Source: Naasia sp. (GTDB lineage: Bacteria > Actinomycetota > Actinomycetes > Actinomycetales > Microbacteriaceae). Taken from it: 64,000 bases of DNA. Positions 20,750 through 32,919 of this stretch are shown piece after piece. The position numbers were made by a program, and so were the translations under genes. The DNA lies in contig NZ_JAODMK010000010.1 in NCBI RefSeq assembly GCF_025465545.1, positions 109,813-173,812 on the forward strand, in the 5' to 3' direction. The notes beneath the pieces are model-generated. The model had not been told where the DNA came from. It saw nothing but the letters and a program-made list of their open reading frames with translations, and made no database searches. How positions within the stretch are numbered: position 1 is the stretch's first letter; each line of letters begins with the position of its first letter.

Positions 20750-21664
20750 TCACTCTCGACCGAGGTCGCGGTGCTTCACGCTCACACTCACACCGGGCTG
20801 TTCCCGGAGTCGTCTCGCCATCTCCTCCACGATCGCGACCGACCGATGCCTTCCCCCCGTGCAACCAATGGCGATCGTAGCGTGCCGCTTGTTCTCGCGC
20901 CGATATCCGGACAGGACGGGCACGAGGGCCGCGGAGTAGCCGTCGATGAACTCCGCCGCGCCCTCCTGACCGAGGACGTACGCGCTCACCTCGCCGTCGA
21001 GCCCGGTGCCCGGCCGCAGCTCCGGAACCCAGTAGGGATTGGGCAGGAATCGGGCATCGGCGACCATGTCGGCGTCGGTGGGCAGGCCGTACTTGAAGCC
21101 GAAGCTGGTCAGCGTGACGCGGACACCCGGGGTGTCCGCCTCGCTGAAGATGTCGATGATCGCGGTGCTGAGCTGGTGGATGTTGAGCTCAGAGGTGTCG
21201 AGCACGATGTCGGCCTGCTCCCGGACGGACGCGGTGCGGGACCGCTCCTCCGTGATGCCGTCGAGCAGCGTGCCGTCGCCCTGGAGCGGGTGCGGCCGGC
21301 GCACCTGCTCGAACCGGCGCACAAGGACGCCGTCGTTCGCCTCGAGGAAGAGGACCCGGATCTGCGTCGTTCCCTTGAGCTGCTGCACGAGCTCACGCAG
21401 CTCGGCGAACAGGGCGCCGCCTCGCACATCGACGACGACGGCGATGCGGGGCAGACTCTCCCCCGCGCGCTCCGCCACGTCGAGGAGCGTCGCGAGCATC
21501 TGCGGGGGCAGGTTGTCCACCACGTACCAGCCGAGGTCTTCCAGGGCATTGCCCACCGTGCTGCGGCCCGCCCCGGACATGCCCGTGACGATGAGCACGT
21601 TCTGGCCGCTCAGCGGCGTGCGGCGCGCGTCGGGTGCCGCGTCGTTCCCGGGGGAAAGGGTCAT
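20750..21664 (-). CDS. rapZ: RNase adapter protein RapZ (YvcJ-like P-loop protein)
   Basis: RapZ/YvcJ binds nucleotides; in E. coli it delivers the sRNA GlmZ to RNase E, while its role in Gram-positives is not settled. The 304-residue protein has the Walker [52 protein letters not shown] and the C-terminal [26 protein letters not shown] start. A TACGCT box about 27 bases upstream may be its -10, in the 60-base gap to uvrC. Downstream lies whiA, 61 bases away. Confidence 0.95.
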   Translation of the reverse strand: MTLSPGNDAAPDARRTPLSGQNVLIVTGMSGAGRSTVGNALEDLGWYVVDNLPPQMLATLLDVAERAGESLPRIAVVVDVRGGALFAELRELVQQLKGTTQIRVLFLEANDGVLVRRFEQVRRPHPLQGDGTLLDGITEERSRTASVREQADIVLDTSELNIHQLSTAIIDIFSEADTPGVRVTLTSFGFKYGLPTDADMVADARFLPNPYWVPELRPGTGLDGEVSAYVLGQEGAAEFIDGYSAALVPVLSGYRRENKRHATIAIGCTGGRHRSVAIVEEMARRLREQPGVSVSVKHRDLGRE

Positions 21665-21725
21665 GCTCCGCTTCCGGTCGTGGCTGCTGCCCCCAGCGTA
21701 GGCGAGCGGCGGGGGAAGGCCGGTG

Positions 21726-23675
21726 TCACGCGCGCAGTCGCTCCGAGATCGTCTCCGCGAGGCGGGGCCCGATGCCCTTGACCGCCTGGATCTCCTCGGG
21801 CGTCGCCTGCTTGAGGCGGGTGACCGAGCCGAAGTGGCGGAGCAGGTCCCGCACCCGGGCGGTGCCGAGCCCGGGGATCTCGGTCAGGACCGAGGTGATG
21901 TCGCGCTTGCGCCGGGTTCGCTGGTGGGTGATCGCGAACCGGTGGGCCTCGTCGCGGATGCGCTGCATGAGGAACAGGGCGTCGCTGTTGCGGGGCAGGA
22001 TGATCGGGAAGTCGCTGTCGGGCAGCCACACCTCCTCAAGGCGCTTGGCGATGCCGCACAGGGCGATGCCCTCAACGCCGGACTCGCGCAGCGCTCGCGC
22101 GGCCGCCTGCACCTGGGGCTGGCCGCCGTCCACGATCAGGAGGTTCGGGCTGTAGGAGAACTTGCCCGGCCGGCGAGGAGCGGGAGCAGCGTCGTCCGCC
22201 TCAGGGTCGGGGCTTTCGGCGACGTCGTCGTCGTCCTCGTCCCGGGCGGCAACGTCGCCGGATTCGGTCTCGTCCTCGTCCGGGTCGCCGACCGGCGCGG
22301 AGTCGAGGTACCCCAGCCGCCGGCTGAGCACCTGATAGAGCGACTCGGTGTCGTCGGTCGAGTCGACGACGTTGAAGCGCCGGTACTGGTCCTTGCGGGG
22401 CAGGCCGTCCTCGAAGACCACCATGGACGCGACGATGTTGGTGCCGGAGAGGTGCGACACGTCGAAGCACTCCATCCGGAGCGGCGCCTCGGTCAGGCCG
22501 AGCGCCTCCTGGAGGTCGGTGAGCGCCCGGCTGCGGGACACGTAGTCGGCGCTCCTGCGCATCTTGTAGAGGTTGAGGGCCTGCTTCGCGTTGAGGGTCG
22601 CGGTCTGCAGCAGTGCCGCCTTCTCCCCGCGCTGGGCCGCGCGCAGCCGGACGGCCCCGCGGTCGCGCAGACCGCTGAGCAGCTGCTCGAGCGCGTCCGC
22701 GTCCTCCGGCAGCTCCGGCACGATCACCTCCTTCGGAGGCGGCTCGGCGCCGTCGTACGCGCTCTGCAGCACCGAGTCGACGAGGTCGCCCATGCCGAGG
22801 TCGAGCTCCTTGTCGACGACCCACGAGCGCACGCCCCGCACTCGCCCGCCGCGCACCCGGAACTGCTGCACCGCTGCCGCGAGCTCATCGTGGGCGATGC
22901 CGAAGACGTCGGCCTCCACGGTCTCGGGCAGCACCACCGCGCTCGACTCGAGCACGTTCTGGAGCGCCCCGATGCGGTCGCGGAGCTCCGCGGCCCGCTC
23001 GAAGTCGAGGTCCGCGGACGCCTGCTTCATCGCGCGGGTGAGGTCCGCGACCATCCGCGGATCCGGATTGGCCATGAAGGCGACGAACTGGTCGACGATC
23101 GCCCGGTGCTGGGTGATCGTCACCTTCTGCGAGCACGGTCCCCCGCAGCGGCCGATCTGGCCCGGGAAGCACGGCCGGCCGCTCTCCATCGCCCGCTTGT
23201 AGCTGGAGTCGGAGCAGGTGCGGATCGGGAAGGCCCGGATCATCTGGTCGATCGTCTCCCGGACAGCCCAGATCTTCGGATACGGGCCGAAGTACCGGGC
23301 GCCCGGGATGCGGCGGTTCCGCGTCACGATCACCCGGGGCGCCTCATCGCCGAGCGTGACGGCGAGGTACGGGTAGGTCTTGTCGTCCCGGAACTTGACG
23401 TTGAACGGCGGGTCGAACTCCTTGATCCAGGTGTACTCGAGCTGCAGCGCCTGGAAGTCACTGGCGACCGTCGTCCACTGCACCGAGGACGCGGTCGTCA
23501 CCATCCGGCGGGTGCGCTCGTGCAGGGTGTGCAGCGGAGCGAAGTAGTTGCTCAGCCGGGCGCGGAGGTTCTTCGCCTTCCCGACGTAGAGCACTCGTCC
23601 TTGGGCATCCGAGAACCGGTACACGCCCGGCTCGGTCGGGATCTCACCGGCCTTCGGCCGGTAGCTGAGTGCCAC
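21726..23675 (-). CDS. uvrC: excinuclease ABC subunit UvrC
   Basis: UvrC makes both incisions around a lesion in nucleotide excision repair. The 649-residue protein has a GIY-YIG nuclease ([22 protein letters not shown]), a Cys cluster ([15 protein letters not shown]), a UVR motif ([17 protein letters not shown]), an RNase H-like second nuclease ([21 protein letters not shown] ... [12 protein letters not shown]) and tandem helix-hairpin-helix motifs at the end ([25 protein letters not shown]). An acidic insert of about 45 residues ([11 protein letters not shown]...EADDAAP) interrupts the RNase H-like domain. GTG start. It is six bases downstream of uvrA, with no recognisable promoter of its own. 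Confidence 0.97.
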   Translation of the reverse strand: MALSYRPKAGEIPTEPGVYRFSDAQGRVLYVGKAKNLRARLSNYFAPLHTLHERTRRMVTTASSVQWTTVASDFQALQLEYTWIKEFDPPFNVKFRDDKTYPYLAVTLGDEAPRVIVTRNRRIPGARYFGPYPKIWAVRETIDQMIRAFPIRTCSDSSYKRAMESGRPCFPGQIGRCGGPCSQKVTITQHRAIVDQFVAFMANPDPRMVADLTRAMKQASADLDFERAAELRDRIGALQNVLESSAVVLPETVEADVFGIAHDELAAAVQQFRVRGGRVRGVRSWVVDKELDLGMGDLVDSVLQSAYDGAEPPPKEVIVPELPEDADALEQLLSGLRDRGAVRLRAAQRGEKAALLQTATLNAKQALNLYKMRRSADYVSRSRALTDLQEALGLTEAPLRMECFDVSHLSGTNIVASMVVFEDGLPRKDQYRRFNVVDSTDDTESLYQVLSRRLGYLDSAPVGDPDEDETESGDVAARDEDDDDVAESPDPEADDAAPAPRRPGKFSYSPNLLIVDGGQPQVQAAARALRESGVEGIALCGIAKRLEEVWLPDSDFPIILPRNSDALFLMQRIRDEAHRFAITHQRTRRKRDITSVLTEIPGLGTARVRDLLRHFGSVTRLKQATPEEIQAVKGIGPRLAETISERLRA

Positions 23676-23681
23676 GGCGCC

Positions 23682-26570
<2,889 letters not shown>

Positions 26571-26597
26571 AGAAGTTTAGTTCGGCACCTCCGACAC
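26571..26597 (-). promoter_or_regulatory. uvrA promoter with overlapping SOS (LexA) box
   Basis: Minus strand: GTGTCGGAGG-TGC-CGAACTAAACTTCT followed at once by GTG GTG. CGAACTAAACTTCT matches the Gram-positive SOS box CGAAC-N4-GTTCG at 8 of 10 fixed positions. TAAACT inside it fits the -10 consensus and sits six bases before the second GTG. The same GTGTCGGAGG...CGAAC...TAAACT module precedes uvrB. LexA binding here would block the promoter directly. The 92-base uvrA/hemerythrin spacer holds nothing else clear. Confidence 0.65.
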
Positions 26598-26662
26598 CGG
26601 GCCCGGTTTCGCTGTGGGCGGGCGACACGCCGGGCGCTCGCCGAGCCGGCCGAGGGGTGGCG

Positions 26663-27334
26663 CTATGCGGCGGTGCCGTAGACGCGGCGGCGGTGCGCGG
26701 CGTACTGGTGCCGGCCGACGAGGCGGTAGAGCACCCGGGCCGGCGGGGGCATCTCGGCGAGGAACGCGTGCCGCGAGGCCGCGGGCATGCTCTGCAGGAT
26801 GAAGCCGAGCTGGATGAAGAGCCGGCCCTTCGGGATGCCCGCCCGCCCGTGCTCGCCGAGGAGGTTCCACTCGCGCTGGCTGAGCGCGGCGGCGGCGGAC
26901 GGGAGGATGTCCCTCTCCTCGGCGCCGAGGTGCTCGAGGAGAGCGGCGTTCACCCCGTCCAGCTTCTCCGCGACCCCGGTCCGCTCCCGCACAGAGCCCC
27001 TCGCCTGCCAGGACTTCGTGGTGGGGACCACCTCGTCCAGGAGTGCCGACATCGCCTGATGCTGCGACTTCATCACGGCGATGTGCAGCCCGCAGGCAGG
27101 GCTGCGCTCGGAGAGCCGGTCCCAGAGCAGGGTGTCCTCGCCGTGGTGATGCCGGTGCAGCGCCTCGACCATCTCGAGCACGTGGTCGCCGACGATCTTG
27201 GCGCGATCGCGGTCACCGGGGGCGACGCTGCGGACGAGCCCCGGCGCATCGCCGAACATGGACCGGAACAGGCCGTGGATCATGACCATGTCGCCCGTCT
27301 CGCAGCCGGGCACGTCGAGGGATTGGCGCGGCAC
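26663..27334 (-). CDS. hemerythrin domain-containing protein
   Basis: Hemerythrin-like four-helix bundles bind a di-iron centre with conserved His and acidic residues and sense or carry oxygen or NO. The 223-residue protein has the expected ligand-bearing segments in order: MIHGLFRSMFGD, EALHRHHHGEDTLLWDRL, HIAVMKSQHQAMSALLDEV and LLEHLGAEERDILP. The C-terminal 70 residues (SQREWNLLGEHGRAGIPKGRLFIQLGFIL...) match the extension seen in actinobacterial members. GTG 27334 (VPRQSLDVPG) is taken as start because AAGGGGG lies five bases upstream; an ATG at 27361 is possible. The ligand and role are unknown. It lies between uvrA and the VOC gene in the same direction. Confidence 0.85.
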   Translation of the reverse strand: MPRQSLDVPGCETGDMVMIHGLFRSMFGDAPGLVRSVAPGDRDRAKIVGDHVLEMVEALHRHHHGEDTLLWDRLSERSPACGLHIAVMKSQHQAMSALLDEVVPTTKSWQARGSVRERTGVAEKLDGVNAALLEHLGAEERDILPSAAAALSQREWNLLGEHGRAGIPKGRLFIQLGFILQSMPAASRHAFLAEMPPPARVLYRLVGRHQYAAHRRRVYGTAA

Positions 27335-27416
27335 TGTGGCCCCCTTAGTCGGATGCGCCATGCTACTGCTCGCCCGTCCACCGACACGAGCGATCCTCGA
27401 TAACCGCCTGGCGGGC

Positions 27417-27839
27417 TCAGTCGAGGCGGACCGCGCCGTCCGGGTCGAGGAACCAGTCGGGGTTGTGCGCGACCTCCCAGGGGTGGCCGTCCGGGTCGAC
27501 GAAGACCCCCGAGTAGCCGCCCCACTCGGTGGCCGCCCCGCGCCGGGCCAGGACGGCGCCGGCGGTGGCCGCCTCGTCGAGGACCCGGTCGACCTCGGCG
27601 GCGCTGCCCACGTTGGAAGCGAGCGTGATGCCGCCCCAGCCGCCGGAGTCGCGTCTGCCGGAGTCGGCCGCCAGCTTCGCCCTGTCCCACAGCGCGACGA
27701 CCGTGCCGCCCGCGTCGAAGAACAGCACCTCTCCCTCGACCGACCGCGGGCTCGGCCGCCAGCCGAGCGCGAGGTAGAAGCGGCGTGCGCGGTCAAGGTC
27801 GGCCACTCCGAGGGTGACCAGACTGATTCGCTGTCGCAC
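27417..27839 (-). CDS. VOC family protein (glyoxalase/bleomycin-resistance/dioxygenase fold)
   Basis: A 140-residue single-unit vicinal-oxygen-chelate protein: ISLVTLGVADLDRARRFYLALGWRP at the N terminus, EVLFFDAGGTVVALWDR in the middle, and the C-terminal GYSGVFVDPDGHPWEVAHNPDW typical of glyoxalase-like subfamily proteins. Substrate cannot be predicted. GTG start four bases after the uvrB stop, with no ribosome site of its own, so it is probably translated by coupling with uvrB. Its position after uvrB is not a known functional link. Confidence 0.85.
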   Translation of the reverse strand: MRQRISLVTLGVADLDRARRFYLALGWRPSPRSVEGEVLFFDAGGTVVALWDRAKLAADSGRRDSGGWGGITLASNVGSAAEVDRVLDEAATAGAVLARRGAATEWGGYSGVFVDPDGHPWEVAHNPDWFLDPDGAVRLD

Positions 27840-27843
27840 GAGG

Positions 27844-29910
27844 CTAGACCAGGTGTCCGGCCTTGGCCATCTGCCGCAGCTCCTTCTTGAGGTCGACCAC
27901 CTCGTCGCGCAGTCGGCCCGCGAGCTCGAACTTCAGCTCGGCGGCGGCCTGCAGCATCTGGTCGTTGAGGTCGGCGATGATCGACTCCAGCTCGTTGGCC
28001 CCGGCAGCGGCGATGCCCTGGCGACGCAGGTTCGGGGTCGGCGAGCGCTTGCCCGACTGGCGCCCCTCCAGCAGCTCCTTGGTGTCGGCGCCCTCACGGA
28101 TCAGGACGTCGGTGATGTCCGCGATCTTCTTGCGGAGAGGCTGAGGGTCGATGCCGTGCTCGGTGTTGTAGGCCACCTGACGCTCCCGGCGCCGGGTGGT
28201 CTCCTCGATCGCCTGCTTCATGGAGTCGGTCAGCTTGTCGGCGTACATGTGCACTTCGCCGGAGACGTTGCGGGCGGCGCGGCCGATGGTCTGGATGAGG
28301 GAGGTGGAGGATCGGAGGAAGCCCTCCTTGTCGGCGTCGAGGATGGCGACCAGCGACACCTCGGGCAGATCGAGACCTTCGCGGAGCAGGTTGATGCCGA
28401 TCAGCACGTCGTAGACACCCTGCCGGAGCTCGGTGAGGAGCTCCACCCGGCGGAGGGTGTCGACATCCGCGTGCAGGTAGCGCACCCGCACGCCCGCCTC
28501 GGCGAGATACGCGGTGAGCTCCTCCGACATCTTCTTGGTGAGCGTCGTGACCAGGATGCGCTCATCGCGCTCCACGCGGAGGCGGATCTCCTCGAGCAGG
28601 TCGTCGATCTGGCCCTTGCTCGGCTTGACCACGATCTGCGGGTCGATCAGGCCGGTGGGGCGGATGATCTGCTCCACGACGCCGTCGCCCATGCCGAGCT
28701 CGTAGCGGCCGGGCGTCGCCGAGAGGTACACCGTCTGGCCGACTCGCGCCTTGAACTCCTCCCATTTCAGCGGCCGGTTGTCCATGGCGCTGGGCAGCCG
28801 GAAGCCGTGCTCGACGAGGGTGCGCTTGCGGGAGGCGTCGCCCTCGTACATCGCGCCGATCTGCGGGACGGTGACGTGCGACTCGTCGATGACCACCAGG
28901 AAGTCCTCGGGAAAGTAGTCGATGAGGCAGTTGGGCGCGGCTCCGGGGCGCCGGCCGTCGATGTGCCGCGAGTAGTTCTCGATGCCGGAGCAGAAGCCGA
29001 TCTGCTCCATCATCTCCAGGTCGAAGGTGGTGCGCATCCGCAGTCGCTGGGCCTCGAGGAGCTTGCCCTGCCGCTCGAGCTCCTCGAGCCGCTCGGCGAG
29101 CTCGACGCGGATGGTGCCGATCGCGCGCCGCATCGTGTCGGGGCTGGCCGCGTAGTGCGTCGCGGGAAACACCGAGATGGCGTCGATCTGCCGGATCACC
29201 TCGCCGGTGAGCGGATGCAGCACGTAGAGCGCCTCGATCTCGTCACCGAACATCTCGATGCGGATCGCGTGCTCCTCGTAGACCGGGATGATCTCGATGG
29301 TGTCGCCGCGCACCCGGAAGCGGCCACGGGAGAAGTCGTAGTCGTTGCGCTCGTACTGCATGTTGATGAACCGGCGCACCAGGCGGTCCCGCGAGATGCG
29401 CTCGCCCACCTGGAGCGCGACCATGGCCTCGAGGTACTCCTCGGCGGCACCCAGTCCATAGATGCAGGACACCGTGGACACGACGATGACGTCCCGCCGG
29501 CTGAGCAGCGAGTTGGTGGTCGAGTGCCGAAGCCGCTCCACCTCCGAGTTGATGGACGAGTCCTTCTCGATGAAGGTGTCCGTCTGAGGCACGTACGCCT
29601 CGGGCTGGTAGTAGTCGTAGTAGGACACGAAGTACTCGACCGCGTTGTTGGGCATGAGCTCGCGGAACTCGTTGGCGAGCTGCGCGGCGAGCGTCTTGTT
29701 GTGGGCCAGCACGAGGGTGGGCCGCTGGACGGCCTCGATCAGCCAGGCCGTGGTGGCGGACTTGCCGGTGCCGGTCGCGCCGAGCAGAACGACGTCGGTC
29801 TCCCCCGCGTTGATGCGGCCGGCGAGCTCCGCGATGGCGGTCGGCTGGTCACCGCTCGGCGTGTAGTCGCTGATCACCTCGAAGGGGCGGACGGCACGGG
29901 TCGGCTGCAT
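27844..29910 (-). CDS. uvrB: excinuclease ABC subunit UvrB
   Basis: UvrB is the helicase-like damage-verification subunit that receives DNA from UvrA and recruits UvrC. The 688-residue protein has [17 protein letters not shown], Walker [19 protein letters not shown], the beta-hairpin region [24 protein letters not shown], the DEAH-type box VVIDESHVT, helicase motifs V-VI ([28 protein letters not shown]) and a C-terminal UVR domain ([21 protein letters not shown]). The start is ATG 29910 ([12 protein letters not shown]); the track start 57 bases upstream would include the promoter. No ribosome site: TAAACT lies seven bases before ATG, suggesting a leaderless mRNA under SOS control. Confidence 0.98.
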   Translation of the reverse strand: MQPTRAVRPFEVISDYTPSGDQPTAIAELAGRINAGETDVVLLGATGTGKSATTAWLIEAVQRPTLVLAHNKTLAAQLANEFRELMPNNAVEYFVSYYDYYQPEAYVPQTDTFIEKDSSINSEVERLRHSTTNSLLSRRDVIVVSTVSCIYGLGAAEEYLEAMVALQVGERISRDRLVRRFINMQYERNDYDFSRGRFRVRGDTIEIIPVYEEHAIRIEMFGDEIEALYVLHPLTGEVIRQIDAISVFPATHYAASPDTMRRAIGTIRVELAERLEELERQGKLLEAQRLRMRTTFDLEMMEQIGFCSGIENYSRHIDGRRPGAAPNCLIDYFPEDFLVVIDESHVTVPQIGAMYEGDASRKRTLVEHGFRLPSAMDNRPLKWEEFKARVGQTVYLSATPGRYELGMGDGVVEQIIRPTGLIDPQIVVKPSKGQIDDLLEEIRLRVERDERILVTTLTKKMSEELTAYLAEAGVRVRYLHADVDTLRRVELLTELRQGVYDVLIGINLLREGLDLPEVSLVAILDADKEGFLRSSTSLIQTIGRAARNVSGEVHMYADKLTDSMKQAIEETTRRRERQVAYNTEHGIDPQPLRKKIADITDVLIREGADTKELLEGRQSGKRSPTPNLRRQGIAAAGANELESIIADLNDQMLQAAAELKFELAGRLRDEVVDLKKELRQMAKAGHLV

Positions 29911-29915
29911 GCCTT

Positions 29916-29940
29916 CGAGTTTAGGTTCGGCCTCCGACAC
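29916..29940 (-). promoter_or_regulatory. uvrB promoter with overlapping SOS (LexA) box
   Basis: Minus strand: GTGTCGGAGG-C-CGAACCTAAACTCG then AAGGC and ATG. CGAACCTAAACTCG matches CGAAC-N4-GTTCG at 8 of 10 fixed positions, and the embedded TAAACT is a -10 box seven bases before the start codon. The flanking GTGTCGGAGG is identical to the one in front of uvrA. Confidence 0.65.
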
Positions 29941-29991
29941 GGCGGCCGGGGTTCGCGCACGGCGCACGCCGGCCGGCCGCGCGACCCGGCG

Positions 29992-30588
29992 CTAGGCCTT
30001 CAGGCGGTCGTAGAGGGCGTCGGCCGCGCTCATCGTCTGCTCGAGGCTGCCTCCGGCGTCGATCACCTCGTCGGCGATGGCGGCGCGCTCCTCGTCGGTG
30101 GCCTGTGCGAGCACCCTCCCCTCCGCCTCGGCGCGGGTCATGCCCCGGGCGGTCATCATCCGGCGGATGCGCTCCTCGACCGGTGCCTGAACGACCACGA
30201 TGCGGTCGAATTCCGCCGCCCCGCGGGACTCCGCAAGCAGCGGCACGTCGTAGACGACCAGAGCGTCCGGATCGGTGGCGAGGGCCTCGGCGAACCTGGC
30301 ACGGGACAGCCGGGCGACCTCGGGGTGAACGATTGCGTTCACCTGCGCGCGGGCGTCCCCGTCGGCGAAAACGATCGCGCCGAGGGCGGCCCTGTCCAGC
30401 TCCCCCGAGGCGGTCAGCACCCGGTCACCGAAGGCACGGGCGAGCGCCGCGAGGCCGGGGCTGCCCACCGCGACCGCCTCACGCGCGAGCCGATCGGCGT
30501 CGACCACGACGGCACCCAGCTCCGCGAGGCGCCCCGCGACGGTGGACTTGCCTGCGGCGATGCCGCCGGTCAGCGCGATCAGGGTCAT
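29992..30588 (-). CDS. coaE: dephospho-CoA kinase
   Basis: CoaE phosphorylates dephospho-CoA, the last step of coenzyme A synthesis. The 198-residue protein has Walker A IALTGGIAAGKSTVAGRLAELG, VVDADRLARE, the conserved HPEVARLSRARFAEAL region, VVYDVPLLAESR and RMMTARGMTRAEAEGRV. Length is that of the stand-alone enzyme, without the C-terminal extra domain found in some actinobacteria. ATG start without a ribosome site; TAGATT lies six bases upstream. The gene order coaE-uvrB is common in actinobacteria. Confidence 0.96.
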   Translation of the reverse strand: MTLIALTGGIAAGKSTVAGRLAELGAVVVDADRLAREAVAVGSPGLAALARAFGDRVLTASGELDRAALGAIVFADGDARAQVNAIVHPEVARLSRARFAEALATDPDALVVYDVPLLAESRGAAEFDRIVVVQAPVEERIRRMMTARGMTRAEAEGRVLAQATDEERAAIADEVIDAGGSLEQTMSAADALYDRLKA

Positions 30589-30594
30589 CGCTCA

Positions 30595-30600
30595 AATCTA
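30595..30600 (-). promoter_or_regulatory. leaderless promoter -10 box of coaE
   Basis: TAGATT-TGAGCG-ATG on the minus strand: a TANNNT box exactly six bases before the coaE start codon, with no Shine-Dalgarno sequence between. The transcript should start at or next to the A of ATG. Confidence 0.6.
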
Positions 30601-30793
30601 GACGCAGGCGGCGACCGGTCTTCAGGCCCGAGCTTTCCGGGAAGGGTCTGCCGGGCACCTCTAGACTCGGACGCGGCGGGGCCGGTCGCGGACGACGGCC
30701 ACGGATCGGAACCGCAAGAGCGCCGTCACGGCGCGGCAGGGGCGACCACGAGGACCGTTCCTGCGCTCTCGTGCAGCACGGATGGGGAAGCGG

Positions 30794-32788
30794 ATGAGCA
30801 GCTCGTCAGTCAAGGTCAGTGTGATCATCGCCGCCTACTGTCCCGGTGACGGCATCCTCCGGGTGGTGCATTCCCTGGATCGCCAGACCCTCCCCCAGGA
30901 CGAGTTCGAGGTCATCATCGTCGACGACGGCTCACCGGACGACACCTTCGAGCGCCTCACGGCGCTGCGCGCCACCAGGGGGAACATGCGGATCACGCAG
31001 ATCCCCAACTCCGGCTGGCCCAGCAGGCCGCGCAACGTGGCGATGGACCTCGCTTCCGGCGAGTATCTCCTCTTCATGGATCACGACGACTCGCTGTATC
31101 CGGACGCGCTGGAGCGCTCATACCGGCGCGCGGTCGCCACCCGCGCGGACGTCCTCAGCCCGAAGGAGTCCAAGACCAACGACATCGGGTGGGGCATGGC
31201 GCGCTTCACCGAGAACGTCGACAACATCATCGGCGCGACCGGGATCGACGGACTCCTGCCGATGGTGCCCCACAAGTTCTACCGCCGCGACTTCGTGGAG
31301 CGGCACGGCATCCGCTTTCCCGAGGGACGCCGGATGCTCTGGGAGGACATCTACTTCAACGTCGAGGCATACCGGCACGCCGAGGTGGTGACGGTCCTCT
31401 CGGACACGCCCGTCTACCTCTGGCACGCGACAGGGGCGAACAACTCCAAGACCTACGGACCGAAGACCGCTGAGTTCTGGGACCGCCTCCTCGACCTCTT
31501 CGCGTTCATCCAGAACACCCTCGACTCCCCCGCCTACGAGGCGGATCGGGTGGCGATGCTCCTGCACCAGTATCGCGGCCGTGTCCTCGCTCGACTCAGC
31601 CGCGCCCTGGCAACCGCGACACCCGCCGAAACGGCGATGGCCATGTCCTACGTGCACCGGATCCATCAGGAGTACGTTCCGGAGACCCTCGACGGGCACC
31701 TCGCCACGGTCGACCGCACCCGCTCCGTCCTGCTCCGTGCGGGACGCACCGACCTGCTCGGAGCGCTGCACCGATTCGATTCGACTCTCGCGGGCCAGAG
31801 CACCGCAACCGAGGTGTCGTGGACGGACGCCGGCGTCAGCATCGCGGCTTCCTGCACCTGGCGCAGCCGCACCGCGGACGGACCCGCACCGCTCCGCTCC
31901 GACCGCGGCCGCATCCTTCGGAACCTGCCCGCGGAGGTCGGCGCTGCCCTGCCAGGAGAGCTGGTCGACGTGACCGACCAGCTGCCCACCGCCACAGCCG
32001 GCCTCGAGATCCGCTCCCGAGCGGAGCACGTCACCTGGTCGCTGCCCACCTCGTCCACACCGTCGTTCATTCCTCGGGGCGATGGGACCGGGGCCCTCCG
32101 CGTCGACGTGACGGCGGAGGTCGACCTGGCAGGGTCGGGTTACGGGAGGATCTCCGAGTCCCCCGTCTGGGACCTCTACAGCCACACCGGCTGGCTGGGC
32201 GCCGACAAGCGCAGCAAGGTGACCTCCACGCTCCCCGCCCGCGCCGCCCTCCTCGATGGGCGCCCCGGGGTGGCGTATTCGAACACCCGGAAGGGGCTCA
32301 CCATAGATCTCGCGCAGAAGCTCCGCAGCGTCGCGAAGGACGGCCGCCCGCGCATTGCGGAGGCGAGCGGCGACATCGGCGCGTTCATTCTGCCGCTCGG
32401 CGCCGTGCACGTCTCGGGCCGGACGACCCTCCCCTCCCCGCTCCTGCTCACTCCGCTCACCGGCGCGGAGCGACAGGGCGCCGATCCGGATTCCGAGGTT
32501 CCGCCGCTGACCCTCGAGGGGCGGCTGGTCGGCGATGAGCAGGGTGCCCGGGTCGAGGCCGGCGGGGTCGTTCCCGCCGGGAGCTACCGACTGTCCGTGC
32601 CGACGACCGGCGGCGGCGCGGCGACGACCTCGCTCATCCTCGACGTCGAGAGCAGGGGCGGCATCGCGTTCCGCGACGTGCCCGCGACTCGGGAGCGAGC
32701 GGCGCGACCGCGGATCAGCGTGCTGGGTCGCGCTCGCGCGTCGGTGCGCGCGGCGCTCCGACGGCTCTCCCGGCGCGCGGGGCGCTGA
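30794..32788 (+). CDS. GT2-family glycosyltransferase resembling wall-teichoic-acid glycosyltransferases TarS/TarP
   Basis: A 664-residue protein. The N-terminal 320 residues are a GT-A fold family 2 domain: VSVIIAAYCPG, EVIIVDDGSPDD (Asp44/45, nucleotide sugar), SGWPSRPRNVAMDLASGEYLLFMDHDD with the metal-binding DHD, KFYRRDFVERHGIRFPE and MLWEDIYFNVEAYRHA carrying the likely catalytic Asp. The run of motifs is very close to staphylococcal TarS/TarP (GGPGKPRNVAL, FVDSDD, KIYRTALL, SAEDQLF). A C-terminal half of about 300 residues looks all-beta (repeated SWTDAGVSIAAS, VTWSLPTSS stretches), comparable to TarS trimerisation modules. No membrane segment or signal peptide is seen. It probably decorates a cell-wall glycopolymer; sugar and acceptor are unknown. 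ATG 30794 has GGGGAAG upstream. Convergent with rpsA. Confidence 0.8.
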   Translation: MSSSSVKVSVIIAAYCPGDGILRVVHSLDRQTLPQDEFEVIIVDDGSPDDTFERLTALRATRGNMRITQIPNSGWPSRPRNVAMDLASGEYLLFMDHDDSLYPDALERSYRRAVATRADVLSPKESKTNDIGWGMARFTENVDNIIGATGIDGLLPMVPHKFYRRDFVERHGIRFPEGRRMLWEDIYFNVEAYRHAEVVTVLSDTPVYLWHATGANNSKTYGPKTAEFWDRLLDLFAFIQNTLDSPAYEADRVAMLLHQYRGRVLARLSRALATATPAETAMAMSYVHRIHQEYVPETLDGHLATVDRTRSVLLRAGRTDLLGALHRFDSTLAGQSTATEVSWTDAGVSIAASCTWRSRTADGPAPLRSDRGRILRNLPAEVGAALPGELVDVTDQLPTATAGLEIRSRAEHVTWSLPTSSTPSFIPRGDGTGALRVDVTAEVDLAGSGYGRISESPVWDLYSHTGWLGADKRSKVTSTLPARAALLDGRPGVAYSNTRKGLTIDLAQKLRSVAKDGRPRIAEASGDIGAFILPLGAVHVSGRTTLPSPLLLTPLTGAERQGADPDSEVPPLTLEGRLVGDEQGARVEAGGVVPAGSYRLSVPTTGGGAATTSLILDVESRGGIAFRDVPATRERAARPRISVLGRARASVRAALRRLSRRAGR

Positions 32789-32870
32789 TCCGCCACTAGG
32801 ACCGGCTCAGCCTGGCCGCGGCGGGGACCGCTCGGCGTCCCGGGCGTGCCGCGACACGACACCGGAGACA

Positions 32871-32904
32871 CCGAAGGCCGGGCGCATCCGCGCCCGGCCT
32901 TCGG
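32871..32904. terminator. bidirectional terminator between the glycosyltransferase gene and rpsA
   Basis: Perfect 15-base stem CCGAAGGCCGGGCGC/GCGCCCGGCCTTCGG with an ATCC loop, midway between convergent stop codons. No T run. Confidence 0.9.
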
Positions 32905-32919
32905 TGGAATCAGGTTCGA

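Noticed and set aside
27335-27361. ATG 27361 as start of the hemerythrin-like gene
   Set aside because: The GTG at 27334 has AAGGGGG at five bases; the ATG lacks a comparable site, so it remains only an alternative.
32871-32904. 34-base palindrome as a possible mobile-element end
   Set aside because: It sits midway between convergent stop codons and is best explained as a shared terminator; no second copy was seen.
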